Below are positions 7,062 through 14,504 of a DNA stretch of 23,534 nt, piece after piece; position 1 is the stretch's first letter, and each line of letters starts with the position of its first letter. The translations under genes and the position numbers were made by a program. The DNA comes from CAYSLA01 sp964431685 (lineage in GTDB: Bacteria > Armatimonadota > UBA5829). The stretch covers positions 1 to 23,534 of the forward strand of contig CAYSLA010000043.1 in NCBI GenBank assembly GCA_964431685.1, given 5' to 3'. The notes beneath the pieces are model-generated. The model saw only the letters and a program-made list of their open reading frames with translations, was not told where the DNA came from and ran no database searches.

Positions 7062-8078
7062 CTAGCCGCGCCCGCCTGCTATCCACCCCTCTTCCAGCAT
7101 GGCAACGTAGTTCTGCGGGGGCACGTACCCGGGAACTGAGTTGCCAGTTCCAAGCGCATATCCACCGGACTTGCCCAGATCCGTGACCAGGGACCGGGCA
7201 TAGGCTCTGACCTGTTCCGGGGTGCTGTTGCAGAGCTTGTCGAGGTCAAACCCGCCAAGAATCGCAATGCGATCTCCGTACAGCCGCTTTGCCTCCTCAA
7301 CCGGCAAGATGGCATCCTCGTAAGAGTGTTTCGCGTCGATCTTGACATCGTTGATTATGTCTTCCATTATGGCCCCAAGCTGACCGCAAGAGTGGAGGAT
7401 GCAGGGCAGCCCGGCAGAATGCGCAATCTCCGACAGCTTCTTATGGATTGAAAGGACGTACTTGCGCATATCGTCCACTCCGATAAGGGTCTGGGTCTTG
7501 AAGCCCATGTCATCGCTGATGATGAGCACTCCCACGTTGCGCTGCGCGGCCATGCCTTTGTACGTGGCAGTGTAGATGGTGTCGATACGGTCAAACAGCG
7601 CTTCAGCAAGCCGGGGATCGTCCATGAGCGTATAGCAGAGCTGCTCATACCCCATCAGGGATTCGGCACACTCCAGCACCCCGCCGGTCTGGCCGGTCAT
7701 CTTCATGCCTTTGGGCAGTCGTTCGTTCACGTAAGCGAAATTCTCGAAAGCTATCTCCGACACGTCAGGCCACGGATAGGCGTCGAACGTCTTCCAGTCT
7801 GATATTGGATAGCCTTTTCTACGGTCAATGAGATCGCCATAGACGAACGGTACGGTCGGCAGCACGGGCACATAGTCGTAGCCCGCGCTGTAATAGAACT
7901 CCACAGCATCTTTCTGATCTGTGTAGTTCTTGCCCGTGACCGCCTCCATAGTCTCAAAATCCACAAAGAGTTCATAGAACGGCACATAGTCCGGTATTCC
8001 ATCTCTCAAGAGCACCCGCCGGAACTGCTCAAAATCCGGATTGGGTCTAATGCAAGTCTGCTCCAGCAAAGTCGACAT
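7062..8078 (-). CDS. URO-D-like protein 3
   Basis: This 338-residue member of the URO-D/methyltransferase superfamily starts at ATG 8078 with an AAGGAGAT ribosome site inside the 3' end of the upstream ROK kinase gene, a 32-base overlap that suggests coupling. The upstream extension to 8168 is shadow coding in the kinase. Motifs are PFYELFVD (33-40), LIISDDMGFKTQT (185-197), LHSCGQ (228-233), AILGGFDLD (272-280) and GGYALGTGNSVPGYVPP (305-321). The H-x-C at 229-231 is present. The third Cys seen near the C-terminus of the other two copies is replaced by the GTGNSVP loop, so metal binding or chemistry may differ. Grouping with a sugar kinase and a membrane protein suggests carbohydrate-related catabolism. 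The true reaction is unknown. Confidence 0.85.
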   Translation of the reverse strand: MSTLLEQTCIRPNPDFEQFRRVLLRDGIPDYVPFYELFVDFETMEAVTGKNYTDQKDAVEFYYSAGYDYVPVLPTVPFVYGDLIDRRKGYPISDWKTFDAYPWPDVSEIAFENFAYVNERLPKGMKMTGQTGGVLECAESLMGYEQLCYTLMDDPRLAEALFDRIDTIYTATYKGMAAQRNVGVLIISDDMGFKTQTLIGVDDMRKYVLSIHKKLSEIAHSAGLPCILHSCGQLGAIMEDIINDVKIDAKHSYEDAILPVEEAKRLYGDRIAILGGFDLDKLCNSTPEQVRAYARSLVTDLGKSGGYALGTGNSVPGYVPPQNYVAMLEEGWIAGGRG

Positions 8079-9018
8079 TTGGTATCTCCTTATATTGTCT
8101 GATTTCGTCAAGTGCGATCGCCGCCGCCCCGTATAGCCCGAACAGGTCGCCGTTCGCGGCGGGAACAATCTTCACAAGTTCTCCGATCGGCTTCATCACA
8201 CGCTTCTTCACAACTGCACGCACCGGTTCAAAGAGCGCGTCACCCGCCCTGGTCACGCCGCCGCCGATTATCACAAGCGACGGGTTGAGAATCGAGACCA
8301 CGTTGGCAACCCCAATGCCCATATTCTCCATCGCCTCGTCCCAGACCTCTCTTGCCAGTTCATCACCGGCGAGTGCGGCGTGCAGGACAGCTTCCGCGGT
8401 GATCTCGGTAACATTCTTCAACGAGCTGGCGTTTCCCTCTCTGACTCTCTCGCCAGCGATCCTTGCTATCGCGGTGCCGGATGCCAGCGACTCAAGGCAG
8501 CCCCTGCTCCCGCACCTGCACTCCGGCCCGTCAGTCTTTATCGTATGGTGGCCGAACTCCCCGGCGTAGTCCGCGCTGCCTCTGTATGGCTTGCCTCCGG
8601 CAATGATGCCGCCGCCGATACCCGTGGACATAGTGAAGAACACCATGTCGTCAACGCCTTTGCCGGCTCCAAAGATGTGTTCGCCCATCGCGGCCGCGGT
8701 CGCGTCATTGTCCAGGTATGCCCTGACTTTGAACCTCTCCTCAAAGACCTGCGTAAGACACACACCGTTCCATCCCGGCAGATTGGGAACGTCAAGGAGC
8801 GTGCCGGTGCGCCGGTCCAGCGGCCCACCGCACCCGATCCCCACAGCATCGAATGTGTGTCCCAGCGAGTCACACGCGTTGAGAATGGCAGGCAGGTTAA
8901 CGCCCGGTCCCAAGGCTCCAGGCGTCTCGATCCGTTCCTTCGCCAGCACCGCGCCCGTCTCATCCACTACGCCCACAAGGGTCTTTGTGCCGCCAATGTC
9001 TACCCCGAGAATTCTCAC
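8047..9018 (-). CDS. ROK-family sugar kinase (glucokinase-like)
   Basis: The 323-residue protein carries the ROK kinase signature set: phosphate loop GVDIGGTKT (5-13), catalytic Asp105 in DNDATAAA (103-110), STGIGGGII (131-139), GEFGHHTI (153-160) with zinc ligand His157, and the zinc knuckle CRCGSRGCLE (167-176). Intact zinc ligands and the ATP sites argue for an active hexokinase. The N-terminus lacks the helix-turn-helix of ROK repressors. The likely reaction is ATP-dependent phosphorylation of glucose, N-acetylmannosamine, fructose or a related sugar in the cytosol, and sequence alone does not fix which. It starts with GTG at 9018, one base after the stop of the upstream membrane-protein gene, and its tail overlaps URO-D-like gene 3. 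Confidence 0.92.
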   Translation of the reverse strand: MRILGVDIGGTKTLVGVVDETGAVLAKERIETPGALGPGVNLPAILNACDSLGHTFDAVGIGCGGPLDRRTGTLLDVPNLPGWNGVCLTQVFEERFKVRAYLDNDATAAAMGEHIFGAGKGVDDMVFFTMSTGIGGGIIAGGKPYRGSADYAGEFGHHTIKTDGPECRCGSRGCLESLASGTAIARIAGERVREGNASSLKNVTEITAEAVLHAALAGDELAREVWDEAMENMGIGVANVVSILNPSLVIIGGGVTRAGDALFEPVRAVVKKRVMKPIGELVKIVPAANGDLFGLYGAAAIALDEIRQYKEIPNVDFAGADLH

Positions 9019-9019
9019 G

Positions 9020-9751
9020 TCAGAACACCCCGCGCCACCGCTGGATGAGATCGACGTATTCCGGAGCTATGCGTATGTTCACCGTGGAAGAGCCAAAACT
9101 CATCTCGCCCTGGACTGCTTTGGCGTCAGTGGTATCGCCCAGTGACCTCACGGCCAGCTCATTCTTCGGCACGGCCAGGATGAACCTCTCGCCGGAAGCC
9201 ACCATCAGTGCGGCATCATCAAAAAGCATCCCGTTCACGTTGACATTCATAAAGAAACAGAAGGCTTTGGGCTGCGTCTTGAAGTCAACACGGGCCACGC
9301 TGGCGATCAGCTTATCAAGCTCTTCCATGGTCTGTTTATCAGGCTGGAAGCCAGTCAAAGGCTTGTAGCGATTGTATAGAACGGCACGTTTGACACCTAT
9401 GTAGACCTGGAATATACCGAACAGCAGAAAGAAACCCGGCTGCTTGCCAAAGGCAGCTCCCAACACGCTAAGGCCAATATTCCAGAGGCCGAGAATCGTC
9501 AGCACCGCACCGTCTACGACGAACGCGATGGGCGAGGCAAACTTCAGAAGCCAGATTCCATCGAATAGCAGTAGAAGACCCAGAGCAGCCAGCGGAATGG
9601 CGAGCAGCGACTGGGCAGCATGAGTGACGCCCTGCCACAGCGCGAAAGCGCCAAATACCAGACTGGCATAGGCGCCGGTCCTCAGGTTGTTGCGCATGGC
9701 ACGATAGGCCAGCAGTCGCTGGAAGTTCTCCAGGTCTCTGAGCAGTTCCAT
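9020..9751 (-). CDS. Hypothetical polytopic membrane protein
   Basis: The 243-residue protein starts at ATG 9751 behind GGAAAGG. A TTG at 9769 is a poorer alternative. Residues about 25-115 contain around four hydrophobic helices, including LAIPLAALGLLLLFDGIW and VLTILGLWNIGLSVLGAAF, followed by GFFLLFGIFQVYIGVKRAVLYNRY. The C-terminal 110 residues are soluble, with mixed alpha and beta character, and include FCFFMNVNVNGMLFDD and FGSSTVNIRIAPEYVD. I do not recognise a named family. It is translationally coupled to the ROK kinase, whose GTG start lies one base beyond its stop. Its sequence does not look like a known transporter, so a role in uptake would be guesswork. Confidence 0.75.
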   Translation of the reverse strand: MELLRDLENFQRLLAYRAMRNNLRTGAYASLVFGAFALWQGVTHAAQSLLAIPLAALGLLLLFDGIWLLKFASPIAFVVDGAVLTILGLWNIGLSVLGAAFGKQPGFFLLFGIFQVYIGVKRAVLYNRYKPLTGFQPDKQTMEELDKLIASVARVDFKTQPKAFCFFMNVNVNGMLFDDAALMVASGERFILAVPKNELAVRSLGDTTDAKAVQGEMSFGSSTVNIRIAPEYVDLIQRWRGVF

Positions 9752-9777
9752 CAATGAATGCCTTTCCAATCAAGAGA

Positions 9778-9917
9778 CTATGCATCGGGACATCTGTCCG
9801 TCCCGATGCGTGACAAGTCCGCACTTGCGATAATGCCCTATGCTTCGAGGGCGCTTTTTGCCCCGAAGCACACAGATAAGCGCCAGCTTCGGGACGAAGA
9901 GCAGTCCCGAAGCATAG
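9778..9917. repeat. 140-bp palindrome cluster with imperfect terminal inverted repeats
   Basis: The element fills most of the gap between the isomerase and membrane-protein genes. Its ends, CTATGCATCGGGAC (9778-9791) and GTCCCGAAGCATAG (9904-9917), are 14-base inverted repeats with one mismatch. Inside are three hairpins: 9782-9791 with 9800-9809 (10 bp), 9842-9852 with 9860-9869 (10 bp with one bulge) and 9886-9895 with 9904-9913 (10 bp). The shared core GCTTCGGG or GCATCGGG shows that they are one repeat family. There is no coding frame and no clear target duplication. It could be a REP/BIME-like cluster or a non-autonomous element, and it may also act as a transcript 3' end for the membrane protein's upstream neighbour. 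Confidence 0.65.
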
Positions 9918-9935
9918 CCCCGCGGCCTGTGAACG

Positions 9936-10931
9936 TCAGTTCCCGAACGCCTCGTCGAACACTCTACCAGACTTCGGGAAATCGATGTTCTTGACAAATT
10001 CCGCAGCCTCTTCGGCGCCGAACTCCCTATCCATAGCGGCGTCTTCCCATTCCACGGACAGCGGACCGTCGTAGCCGATGTCGTTGAGCGCGCGGATGAT
10101 CTCTTCGAAGTCAACTCCGCCTCTGCCAGGGCTTCGGAAGTCCCACCCGCGTCCCGGTGTGCCGAAGTTCAGGTAGGAAGAGAGTATTCCCGACTGGCCG
10201 TCCAGAGTGATAGCCGCGTCCTTCATGTGGACGTGGTAGATACGGTCCGCGAACGTGCGGATAAACGCCACTGGGTCCACCATCTGCCAGTGCAGGTGAC
10301 TGGGATCAAAATTGAACCCAAATGCCTTGCGGTGCTTGATCGCTTCAAGGGCGCGCTTTGCCGTGATGATGTCGAACGCGATCTCGGTAGGGTGCACCTC
10401 CAAAGCGAATTTCACTCCTACCTCGTCAAACACGTCCAGGATCGGGTTCCACTTGTCCGCGAAGTCCTTGAATCCGGCCTCTATCATCTCGGGACTCACC
10501 GGAGGGAAGCTGTAGATCATGTGCCATATCGAAGAACCGGTGAAGCCATTCACCACCTTGACACCCATGTTTGCGGCGGCCCTGGCCGAGTCTTTCATCG
10601 ACTGTATCGCCCACTCACGTTTCCTGTCCGCATTGCCCGCGCAGGAAGCGGGCGCAAACCCGTCGCTCCGGGCGTCGTCGTTCAGATCACACACAAGCTG
10701 GCCGGCCAGATGGTTGCTGATCGCCTTTACAGCCAGGCCATTCTTCTTGAGTATCTCAACCTGGCCCATCGCGTATTTCTTGTCCGCTGCTGCTTTGGCA
10801 ACATCCAGGTGATCGCCCCAGCAGGCAAGCTCCAGGCCGTCATATCCCCAGCTCTTGGCCTTTGCGGCCAGTTCGGCTAGCGGCAAATCCGCATATTGTC
10901 CAGTAAAAAGAGTGCAGAGTCTGGTTCCCAT
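9936..10931 (-). CDS. Sugar phosphate isomerase/epimerase family TIM barrel
   Basis: The 331-residue protein belongs to the xylose-isomerase-like TIM barrel family (IolE, hydroxypyruvate isomerase and sugar 3-epimerase relatives). Predicted metal ligands are all present: Glu178 in LEVHPTE, Asp209 in NFDPSH, His235 in YHVHMKD and Glu294 in LSVEWED. These suggest a divalent-metal isomerase or epimerase, or a related lyase, acting on a sugar or keto-sugar in the cytosol. Start ATG 10931 has a TAGGAGGA ribosome site. It lies 12 bases after the stop of a Gfo/Idh/MocA dehydrogenase. That pairing is common in inositol and ketosugar catabolism, where the dehydrogenase makes a keto-sugar for the isomerase or lyase. 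The substrate is not known. Confidence 0.87.
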   Translation of the reverse strand: MGTRLCTLFTGQYADLPLAELAAKAKSWGYDGLELACWGDHLDVAKAAADKKYAMGQVEILKKNGLAVKAISNHLAGQLVCDLNDDARSDGFAPASCAGNADRKREWAIQSMKDSARAAANMGVKVVNGFTGSSIWHMIYSFPPVSPEMIEAGFKDFADKWNPILDVFDEVGVKFALEVHPTEIAFDIITAKRALEAIKHRKAFGFNFDPSHLHWQMVDPVAFIRTFADRIYHVHMKDAAITLDGQSGILSSYLNFGTPGRGWDFRSPGRGGVDFEEIIRALNDIGYDGPLSVEWEDAAMDREFGAEEAAEFVKNIDFPKSGRVFDEAFGN

Positions 10932-10943
10932 ATCATAGTCCTC

Positions 10944-12083
10944 CTATACGTCGAGTTTGATCCATTTCTCAGTTGACATCGAGCTCTTGACGACCGCCTC
11001 AATGAACGCCATCCCACGGACGCCTTCTTCGGCGGTCGGGTAGTCGCGCAGCGGGTCGTTCTCACCGGCGAGGTCCAGGGCGAACGCCGTGTAGAGGTTC
11101 GCAAAGGCTTCGATGAACCCCTCCGTGTGACCGGCGGGCAGTCTGGTGTTCGCCGAGGCCGCCGCCCCGACGAATCCGGCGGCGGTCCGTCGCACCTCGG
11201 AGACCTTGTCTGTCCAATGGATGAGCAGGGTGTTGGGTTCCTGCTGATGCCACTCGAGACCGCCCTTTTCGCCGTACACCCGGATTGCCAGTGCGTTTTC
11301 CTCGCCAACCGCTATCCCACTGGCCCACAGCACACCCTTGGCGCCCTTTTCAAAGCGAAGCAGTACGTTGCCATCGTCGTCTAGCTGACGACCCGCCACA
11401 AACGTGCTGAGATCCGCACAGACAGACTCAATATTCAGTCCCGATATGTATTCCGCCAAATTCGCGCAATGGCTGCCGATGTCTCCCATAGTGAAGCTGG
11501 CGCCAGCCTGGGCCGGATCGGTTCTCCACGCAGCTTGTTTCTGGCCGGTGCCCTCCAGCAGTGACGCCATCCATCCCTGCGGATAGCGCACCACCACTCG
11601 GCGGATTGATCCGAGCGCTCCGTTTCTCACCAGATCACGAGCTTCTTTAACCATCGGATAGCCTGTGTAGTTATGCGTGAGACAGAACTTCAGGCCTGTT
11701 TGCCGAACCTTCCTGGCCAATTCTTTGGCGTCCGCAAGGTTTGAAGTCATCGGCTTGTCGCAGACGACCGGGAAGCCTGCCTCCAGCGCCGCCATGGCGG
11801 CCGGGAAGTGCACGTGATTGGGAGTGACTATGCTCACAAAGTCCATCCGCTGCTGGGCCGGGAGGGCCTTTTCCTTGTCAAACATCTCCTGGAAAGTCCC
11901 GTAGACTCGATCGGCCGGGAGAAACAGCGCCGCGCCGCTCTCCCTGGACTTCGCGGGGTCTGAGCTGAACGCCCCGCACACCAGATCGATATGGCCATCC
12001 AGCCGCGCGGCCATTCGATGTGCTCCACCGATGAAAGCGTCTTTGCCTCCGCCGACCATTCCCATTCTAAGCTTTCTATTCAT
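10944..12083 (-). CDS. Gfo/Idh/MocA family oxidoreductase 2
   Basis: The 379-residue protein has an N-terminal Rossmann domain with MVGGGKDAFIGGAH (9-22), SIVTPNHVHF (84-93) and CDKPMTSNL (108-116, where Lys110 is the family catalytic lysine). The substrate domain carries MGDIGSHCANLAEY (199-212) with Asp201 and His205. The GGGKDAFIG form of the nucleotide loop and the overall length place it with dehydrogenases acting on inositols, keto-sugars or glycosides. ATG 12083 follows a clear AGGAGG site. The frame stays open to 12665, but that part overlaps the divergent peptidase gene and is not real. It leads a two-gene unit with the isomerase 12 bases downstream. The promoter is presumably in the 12084-12240 interval but no good hexamers were seen on this strand. 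Confidence 0.88.
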   Translation of the reverse strand: MNRKLRMGMVGGGKDAFIGGAHRMAARLDGHIDLVCGAFSSDPAKSRESGAALFLPADRVYGTFQEMFDKEKALPAQQRMDFVSIVTPNHVHFPAAMAALEAGFPVVCDKPMTSNLADAKELARKVRQTGLKFCLTHNYTGYPMVKEARDLVRNGALGSIRRVVVRYPQGWMASLLEGTGQKQAAWRTDPAQAGASFTMGDIGSHCANLAEYISGLNIESVCADLSTFVAGRQLDDDGNVLLRFEKGAKGVLWASGIAVGEENALAIRVYGEKGGLEWHQQEPNTLLIHWTDKVSEVRRTAAGFVGAAASANTRLPAGHTEGFIEAFANLYTAFALDLAGENDPLRDYPTAEEGVRGMAFIEAVVKSSMSTEKWIKLDV

Positions 12084-12205
12084 AGCATATCCTCCTGGAA
12101 TCCGAAACCGGTGAGCGTGACGATTCTGGTCTCCGCTCCACCGCCTGGATACTCTTATGCGTCGCGCCGTGCTTTTCCTCCGTGCTTTCCGGCGCGCAAC
12201 GATGT

Positions 12206-12235
12206 TTGACAAAGACCGCTTGAGGCTAGGATAAT
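12206..12235 (+). promoter_or_regulatory. Sigma-70-type promoter of the M3 peptidase gene
   Basis: TTGACA (12206-12211) is a perfect -35 hexamer. After an 18-base spacer comes GATAAT (12230-12235), five of six matches to the -10 consensus. Transcription should start near 12242, leaving an untranslated leader of about 160 nucleotides before ATG 12402. The predicted 5' end coincides with the start of the inverted repeat at 12243. Confidence 0.65.
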
Positions 12236-12242
12236 CTACACG

Positions 12243-12309
12243 TGACAGGAATTCCCCCCAGGGGATGCGATCTGCCACTGAACTCGATTCTGGGGGCGCC
12301 ATCCTGTCA
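12243..12309. repeat. Long inverted repeat at the 5' end of the peptidase leader
   Basis: TGACAGGA (12243-12250) pairs with TCCTGTCA (12302-12309), and inside it CCCCCAG (12255-12261) pairs with CTGGGGG (12290-12296), leaving a 28-base loop. On the predicted peptidase transcript this stem-loop would form at the extreme 5' end, where it could protect the mRNA or bind a regulator. It may also be a small dispersed element. Confidence 0.5.
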
Positions 12310-12401
12310 TTTTGACCAGCGGGAGAGATCCCCCGAGATTCCTCCTTCCGGTCGGGATAACACTGTTCGCCATGTCTGGGCTCAATCCGGGAGTATAATA
12401 C

Positions 12402-14201
12402 ATGCAAACCACCAACTTCGCCTGGGACCTTTCTGACCTCTTTACTGGAGTGGACGATCCCAAGATAGAGGAAAGCCTCGCCAGTCTCGCCGCTCTTACA
12501 GCGCAATTCGCCGAGCGGTGGCGCGGTAAGATCAACACCGATCAGCTCACTGCTGAGTCGCTGCTGGCCGCGGTGACGGAGTACGAGACGCTCGTGAGCG
12601 CGATGGTCAAGCCTATCTGCTACGCTTCGCTGCTGTTCTCCTCCGATACCAGCAATCCGAAACACGGCGCGCTACTCCAGCACATACAAGAAAGACAATC
12701 GGAGATGAGCGTGCAACTCATATTCTTCGAGCTCGAGATGCTGGCCGTAAAGCCTGAGGTGCTCGACCCAATCCTCGCCGACGAAAGGCTCCAAGACTAC
12801 AGGCACTTCATCCACGCTTCCAGGCTCTTCCGAGACTTCCGGCTGTCCGAACCTGAAGAGAAGATCATCGAGGAAAAGGCAAACACGGGGATACGCGCTT
12901 GGGAGCGCCTGTTTGAAGAAAGCGTATCGGCGATCCAGTTCAAAGTAGTGCTCGACGGCCAGGAACGGACGATGACTGAACCCGAGGTGCTGGCGCTGCT
13001 GCGTGAACCTGACCGCGAAACACGCGCCGCCGCCGCCACGTCACTCACAAATGGCCTGACCGAGAACTCAAGACTCCTCACATACATATTCAACACGCTC
13101 GTTCTGGAGAAGGCAATCAATGACCGGCTCAGGGGCTACGCTTACCCGGAGCAGGCGCGGCACATATCCAACGAGCTGGACAAAGAGACAGTGGACACTG
13201 TGGTCGAAGTGTGCAAAGAAAACTACCCTCTGGTTGCTCGATACTACAGGACCAAGCGGGAGATAATGGGTCTCGACAAGCTGACTCACTACGACCGATA
13301 CGCTCCCCTGTTCGACACGAAGGAAGAATACTCTTTCGATCAGGCCAGGGAGACCGTGCTGGACTCTTTCGGCAGGTTCTCGCCTGAGATGGCCGATGCC
13401 GCCGAGCAGTTCTTCACCAATCGCTGGATAGACGCGCAGCCAAGAAGCGGCAAGCGCGGCGGCGCGTTCTGCATGTATGTCTCCCCCGACCACCATCCGT
13501 ACGTGCTGATGAGCTATCTCAATCGCAAAGATGACATAATGACCCTTGGGCACGAGTTGGGACACGGGGTGCACGCGTATCTCTCGAGGGGCCAGAGCTA
13601 CGTCAACTTCTCGACGGCCCTGCCGGTGGCGGAATTGGCAAGCACTTTTGGCGAGATGCTGGTGTTCGACAAACTGGTATCAACCTCATCACTGGATGAC
13701 AAGATGGCTCTCTACGCCGAGAAGATCGAGGGTGTCTTTGCGACGGTGTTCCGGCAGGCCGCTATGTTCAGTTTTGAGCAGGAACTGCACAAAGCTCGGC
13801 GCGAGCTGGGCGAGCTGACATCGGAGGAAATCAACGACATTTGGCAGGAGTCAATACAGTCGATGTTCGCCGACTCAGTCGAGCTTGGTGATGATCATAA
13901 GTGCTGGTGGATGTACGTCAGCCACTTCGTCGGGTCTCCGTTCTATGTCTATGCTTATTCCTTTGGTGAATTGCTCGTGATGGCTCTCTACTCGATGTAC
14001 CGGCGCGAAGAAGGGACTTTCGTTCCCAAGTATGTCGAAATGCTCAAGACCGGGGGATCGTGCGCCCCGGAGGAACTGCTGTCAAGAGTCGGGGTGAGCA
14101 TCAGGGACCCCGAGTTCTGGCGAGGCGGGATGATGGTCGTGGAGCAGCTTGTTGCGGACTTCGAGGAAATCCACAAGCAGTGGAAGGCGCAGTCGCGTTA
14201 G
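12402..14201 (+). CDS. pepF: Oligoendopeptidase F-type M3 metallopeptidase
   Basis: This 599-residue protein has the full length and order of oligoendopeptidase F (family M3B): an N-terminal helical region beginning WDLSDLF (8-14), then the catalytic domain. The zinc site is HELGH (384-388) with the third ligand Glu411 in AELASTFGE. A following region ends with SHFVGSPFYVYAYSFGELLV, typical of the family. It cleaves short peptides in the cytosol, usually in peptide turnover. ATG 12402 has GGGAG eight bases upstream and matches the family N-terminus. It is the only convincing plus-strand gene longer than 60 codons in the window, with its own promoter at 12206-12235. Its last codons and stop were copied into the tandem repeat just downstream. 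The gene looks intact. Confidence 0.93.
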   Translation: MQTTNFAWDLSDLFTGVDDPKIEESLASLAALTAQFAERWRGKINTDQLTAESLLAAVTEYETLVSAMVKPICYASLLFSSDTSNPKHGALLQHIQERQSEMSVQLIFFELEMLAVKPEVLDPILADERLQDYRHFIHASRLFRDFRLSEPEEKIIEEKANTGIRAWERLFEESVSAIQFKVVLDGQERTMTEPEVLALLREPDRETRAAAATSLTNGLTENSRLLTYIFNTLVLEKAINDRLRGYAYPEQARHISNELDKETVDTVVEVCKENYPLVARYYRTKREIMGLDKLTHYDRYAPLFDTKEEYSFDQARETVLDSFGRFSPEMADAAEQFFTNRWIDAQPRSGKRGGAFCMYVSPDHHPYVLMSYLNRKDDIMTLGHELGHGVHAYLSRGQSYVNFSTALPVAELASTFGEMLVFDKLVSTSSLDDKMALYAEKIEGVFATVFRQAAMFSFEQELHKARRELGELTSEEINDIWQESIQSMFADSVELGDDHKCWWMYVSHFVGSPFYVYAYSFGELLVMALYSMYRREEGTFVPKYVEMLKTGGSCAPEELLSRVGVSIRDPEFWRGGMMVVEQLVADFEEIHKQWKAQSR

Positions 14202-14484
14202 AGAACCAATGCCGTAGGGGAGCACTTCAATGTGCTCCCACGTACCGGTCGAATGTTACGCCCAANNNNNNNNNNNNNNNNNNNNNNNNNNNNNNNNNNN
14301 NNNNNNNNNNNNNNNNNNNNNNNNNNNNNNNNNNNNNNNNNNNNNNNNNNNNNNNNNNNNNNNNNAGGTCCTCCCCTACGGCAGTCGCGTGAGAGAACCA
14401 ACGCCGTAGGGGAGCACTTCAATGTGCTCCCACGTACCGGTCGAATGTCACGCCCAAGGGAGGACGCGGAGGTCCTCCCCTACG
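14189..14484. repeat. Tandem array of a 104-bp palindromic unit, broken by an N gap
   Basis: Two copies are visible. Each has a 24-base segment equal to the end of the peptidase gene plus flank (14189-14212 and 14381-14404, differing at a few positions), followed by an 80-base palindromic element. In the complete copy the element is 14405-14484, bounded by CGTAGGGGAG and CTCCCCTACG, a perfect 10-base inverted repeat. It contains two perfect 8-bp hairpins, one with loop TTCAAT and one pairing 14458-14465 with 14472-14479. The first copy loses its middle to 100 N. The array lies between convergent genes and its strong hairpins may end transcription from both sides. It is best described as a MITE/REP-like element that was tandemly duplicated. 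Confidence 0.75.
14266..14365. other. Assembly gap (100 N) inside the tandem repeat
   Basis: Exactly 100 N indicates a scaffold placeholder, not a measured length. Aligning the broken copy with the intact one shows that only about 12 bases are needed to complete the unit, so the gap may hide either 12 bases or 12 bases plus further 104-base units. Confidence 0.8.
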
Positions 14485-14504
14485 AGTGTTTGGCCTGCCA
14501 GCGG

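Larger units (their letters stand above)
12084..12401. other. Divergent intergenic region between dehydrogenase 2 and peptidase
   Basis: No gene is seen in these 318 bases. They hold the peptidase promoter (12206-12235, plus strand), a long inverted repeat in its leader (12243-12309), and a stretch at about 12310-12355 whose composition (gggagagatcccccgagatt) resembles dispersed intergenic repeats of uncultured bacteria. A TATAAT at 12394-12399 is only two bases from the peptidase ATG. It lies between the GGGAG ribosome site and the start codon and is probably coincidental. Confidence 0.5.

Noticed and set aside
12394..12399. Perfect TATAAT as a -10 box for the peptidase
   Set aside because: It would start transcription inside or after the ATG, it has no -35, and it sits in the spacer between GGGAG and ATG. 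The promoter at 12206-12235 is better.
12084..12665. Upstream extension of the second dehydrogenase frame
   Set aside because: It overlaps the M3 peptidase and its promoter, has no dehydrogenase similarity, and the internal ATG 12083 has AGGAGG.
14189..14484. CRISPR array
   Set aside because: The repeats are adjacent 104-base units with internal hairpins and no unique spacers of 30-40 bases, and there are no cas genes.
14198..14504. Frames spanning the N gap in the repeat region
   Set aside because: They are made of palindromic repeat and unknown bases, with no protein-like sequence.
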